From JAIRTY01 sp050257395 (GTDB lineage: Bacteria > Actinomycetota > Actinomycetes > Streptosporangiales > Streptosporangiaceae), in contig JBLMWU010000067.1 of the NCBI GenBank assembly GCA_050257395.1, positions 1-5,796 of the forward strand: a stretch of 5,796 bases of DNA, written 5' to 3'. Below, one piece after another: positions 4,084 to 5,796 of the stretch. The stretch's first letter is position 1; every line of letters starts with the position of its first letter. A model generated the notes under the pieces. That model was given only the letters and a program-made list of their open reading frames with translations. It had not been told where the DNA came from and did no database searches. Made by a program: the position numbers and the translations under genes.

Positions 4084-5796
4084 CTACAGCCCGACGAGCA
4101 GTGAATTCACCACCGCCGAATTCCGGAACTCGTCCGGGCTGCCTTCAAAGACCAGCTGGCCGCTGGCGAGGACGAAGATCTTTTCCGTGATCTGCGCGAC
4201 CAGCCCGAGATCGTGTTCGACCAGCAGCACACAGGTCATGTCGCCGACCGTGCGCAGCACGTCCTTGAGGCGCTCCCGCTGCGTCTCGCTGAGCCCGGAT
4301 GCGGGCTCGTCCAGCAGCAGCAGCCGGGGCCGGGCCGCGATGGCCCGGGCGAACTCGGCCATCCGCTGGTTCTCCAGGGTCAGCGAGGACACCTCCCGGC
4401 TGCTCAGCGCGCTCATGCCCAGGTAGTCGAGCGCCTCGGCAGCCTTGTCCCTGGCCTCGGCGAGCCGGCTGCGGACCACGCCCGCCGCCAGGCTGGAGCG
4501 GTGCGAGCTCAGGCAGGCCACCGCCACGTTGTCCAGCACGCTGCGCCCGCTGATCAGGTGCACCGCCTGGAAGGTGCGGCTCACCCCCAGGTGGAACCGC
4601 TGCTGTGGGGGCAGCCGGGTGATGTCGCCGCCGTCTAGCAGCACCTGGCCGGCCTCCGGCCGCACGCTGCCGCCGATCACGCCGAGCAGGGTGGACTTGC
4701 CGGCGCCGTTCGGGCCGCACAGCCCGAACAGGCCGCGGGCCGGCAGCGACAGGCTGATCGCGTCCAGCACGTGCAGGCCGCCGTAGTCCTTGTTCACCCC
4801 GGCGCACTGCAGCAGCGTGGCGCCCGGCTCCCCGCCGCTGGCGCGCTCCTGCCAGCTGAGCGCGAACGCCGAGGTCCGCCGGTCGGCCAGCGGGACCGCC
4901 TCGGGCACCTCCCCGGCCACCTCGTCCGCCACGGCGGCCGCGCCGCCCGCCAGAGCCGCGCCCTCCGCCAGAGCCGCGCCGCCCGCCGTTGCCTCGGCCT
5001 CGTCCGGTGCGTGGCCGCGCCGGCGCCGCACCCAGGCGGTGAGGGAGACGACGATCCCGGCCAGGCCTTCCGGGTCGACCAGCAGGATCACGGTGATGAG
5101 GACACCCTCGACGATGAGGATGTTGACGCTGACCCAGTTGCTGGCGCCGGACACGTACTGGATGACCAGCGCCCCGGCCACCGCGCCGAGGATGCTCCGG
5201 CGGCCGCCGATGAACAGCATCATCAGCAGCGACAGCTCGGCGGTCGGGTCCACCAGGGTGGTGGGAACGAAGAGCTGGGTGCCGGCGTACACGGCGCCGC
5301 CGAGGGCGGCGAACATCGACCCCATGACGAACAGCTCCAGCTTGCGGCGCGGGGTGGACACCCCCATGGCCGCGGCCGTCCGCTCGTCCACGCCCAGCAC
5401 GTACAGCTCCAGGCCGATGTCGGAGGCCAGCACGCGGCTGCAGATGAACACCACCGCGGCGGTCAGCACCACCGTGATGAGGCCGTTGCCCACCGCGGTC
5501 GCCTGCGGGGTCGCCGCGGGCCACAGGCTGCCGGTGACCGGCATGCCCACCGACCCGCCGAGGTAGCTGGCGGAGCTGAGGTAGCCGACGCCGATCAGCG
5601 GCAGCATGATCGTGGCGACCGCCAGCGCCAGGCCCGACGCCCGGGTCACCACGGAGCCCAGGATCAGGGCGACCACGCCGCTGCCCACCATCATGAGCAC
5701 GGCGGCCAGCAGGACCTGCAGGTTCAGGTTGGTGTTGAGCACCGCGACGCCGTAGGCGCCCAGCCCCATGAACACGGACTGGCTGAACGCGATCTG
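4084..5796 (-). CDS. Fused branched-chain amino acid ABC transporter permease/ATPase (LivM-LivG type), N-terminus beyond window
   Basis: The frame is open from the right edge to the stop at 4084-4086, giving 570 visible residues; the true start is outside. Residues 1-254 are a LivM permease: it enters at 'FSQSVFMGLGAYG', has repeated hydrophobic helices, an EAA-like cytoplasmic loop ('ERTAAAMGVSTPRRKLELFVMGS', near 138-160) and 'FIGGRRSILGAVAGA' near 195-209. Residues about 255-325 are an Ala/Gly/Glu-rich linker. Residues 326-570 are a LivG ATPase: Walker A GPNGAGKST (361-369), Q-loop Q410, signature LTLEN (472-476), Walker B LLLLDE (492-497) and H-loop His528. The ABC signature departs from LSGGQ: Thr for Ser and Glu for the usual Gly. 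I recall LTL-type signatures in a branch of Liv ATPases, so this need not be inactive. The complex would import a small amino-acid-like solute, fed by the lipoprotein encoded next. LivH and LivF are not seen and should lie to the right. Confidence 0.9.
   Translation of the reverse strand, partial: QIAFSQSVFMGLGAYGVAVLNTNLNLQVLLAAVLMMVGSGVVALILGSVVTRASGLALAVATIMLPLIGVGYLSSASYLGGSVGMPVTGSLWPAATPQATAVGNGLITVVLTAAVVFICSRVLASDIGLELYVLGVDERTAAAMGVSTPRRKLELFVMGSMFAALGGAVYAGTQLFVPTTLVDPTAELSLLMMLFIGGRRSILGAVAGALVIQYVSGASNWVSVNILIVEGVLITVILLVDPEGLAGIVVSLTAWVRRRRGHAPDEAEATAGGAALAEGAALAGGAAAVADEVAGEVPEAVPLADRRTSAFALSWQERASGGEPGATLLQCAGVNKDYGGLHVLDAISLSLPARGLFGLCGPNGAGKSTLLGVIGGSVRPEAGQVLLDGGDITRLPPQQRFHLGVSRTFQAVHLISGRSVLDNVAVACLSSHRSSLAAGVVRSRLAEARDKAAEALDYLGMSALSSREVSSLTLENQRMAEFARAIAARPRLLLLDEPASGLSETQRERLKDVLRTVGDMTCVLLVEHDLGLVAQITEKIFVLASGQLVFEGSPDEFRNSAVVNSLLVGL
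4947..4980. repeat. 18-bp-period tandem repeat in the LivM-LivG linker
   Basis: The 16-mer CCGCCAGAGCCGCGCC occurs at 4947-4962 and again exactly at 4965-4980, a period of 18 bp or six codons. It encodes the repeated GAALA(E/G) of the linker. More decayed copies seem to flank it (about 4929-4946 and 4983-5000). In-frame repeats of this kind can change linker length by slippage without breaking either domain. Confidence 0.6.

Noticed and set aside
2858..4426. 522-codon + strand frame opposite the binding protein and ATPase domain
   Set aside because: It spans two well-supported - strand genes and their spacer, and has no recognisable fold or start signal.
4929..5000. CRISPR-like repeat array in the fusion gene
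   Set aside because: The repeats have an 18-bp period without unique spacers and lie in frame inside a coding linker.
4790..5566. 258-codon + strand frame opposite the fusion gene
   Set aside because: It is Ser/Ala/Pro/Thr-rich and antisense to the permease and linker, with no ribosome binding site and no family resemblance.

Overview
The window is very GC-rich, and almost every codon in its genes ends in G or C. Together with a lipoprotein-anchored Liv-type transporter, a secreted R61-like serine hydrolase and an apparently leaderless regulator gene, this points to a high-GC actinomycete. The sequence does not settle the genus.

Left edge (1-225): the end of a + strand gene, probably a TetR-type regulator, meets head-on a short - strand relic that reads like the first ~30 residues of an adenosine deaminase, including its HxH metal motif. 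The adenosine deaminase reading ends exactly where the regulator begins, so this looks like an old deletion or recombination junction.

Region 226-1214: a divergent pair, a small DoxX-like membrane protein (-) and a MarR-family regulator (+). Their 122-bp spacer is AT-richer than its surroundings. It carries three copies of one dyad, ACTTGA-N4-TCAAGT-like, placed on the predicted promoters of both genes: one at the DoxX start site, one on the DoxX -35 box, and one filling the MarR -35/-10 spacer. This is the neatest regulatory structure in the window and suggests a self-repressing switch that also controls DoxX. The MarR gene has no Shine-Dalgarno sequence, and its predicted start site falls at the ATG.

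Region 1215-2573: a very strong hairpin (18-bp stem, 4-nt loop) separates MarR from a convergent, secreted beta-lactamase/DD-peptidase-family serine hydrolase with intact SxxK, YxN and HxG-type motifs.

Region 2574-5796: on the - strand, a branched-chain-amino-acid-type ABC transporter. A fused LivM permease-LivG ATPase, whose N-terminus lies beyond the right edge, is followed after 115 bp by a lipoprotein substrate-binding protein that starts at TTG and ends just before a clean intrinsic terminator. The fusion joins permease and ATPase through a ~70-residue Ala/Gly/Glu linker encoded partly by an 18-bp tandem repeat, and its ABC signature is the non-canonical LTLEN. The binding protein has six cysteines besides the lipidated one. 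The membrane partner (LivH), the second ATPase (LivF) and any other components are not visible and may lie beyond the right edge.

I see no CRISPR array, tRNA, rRNA, IS element or phage gene. I cannot claim a wholly new system. The best candidates for follow-up are the three-operator DoxX/MarR switch and the truncated adenosine deaminase junction.
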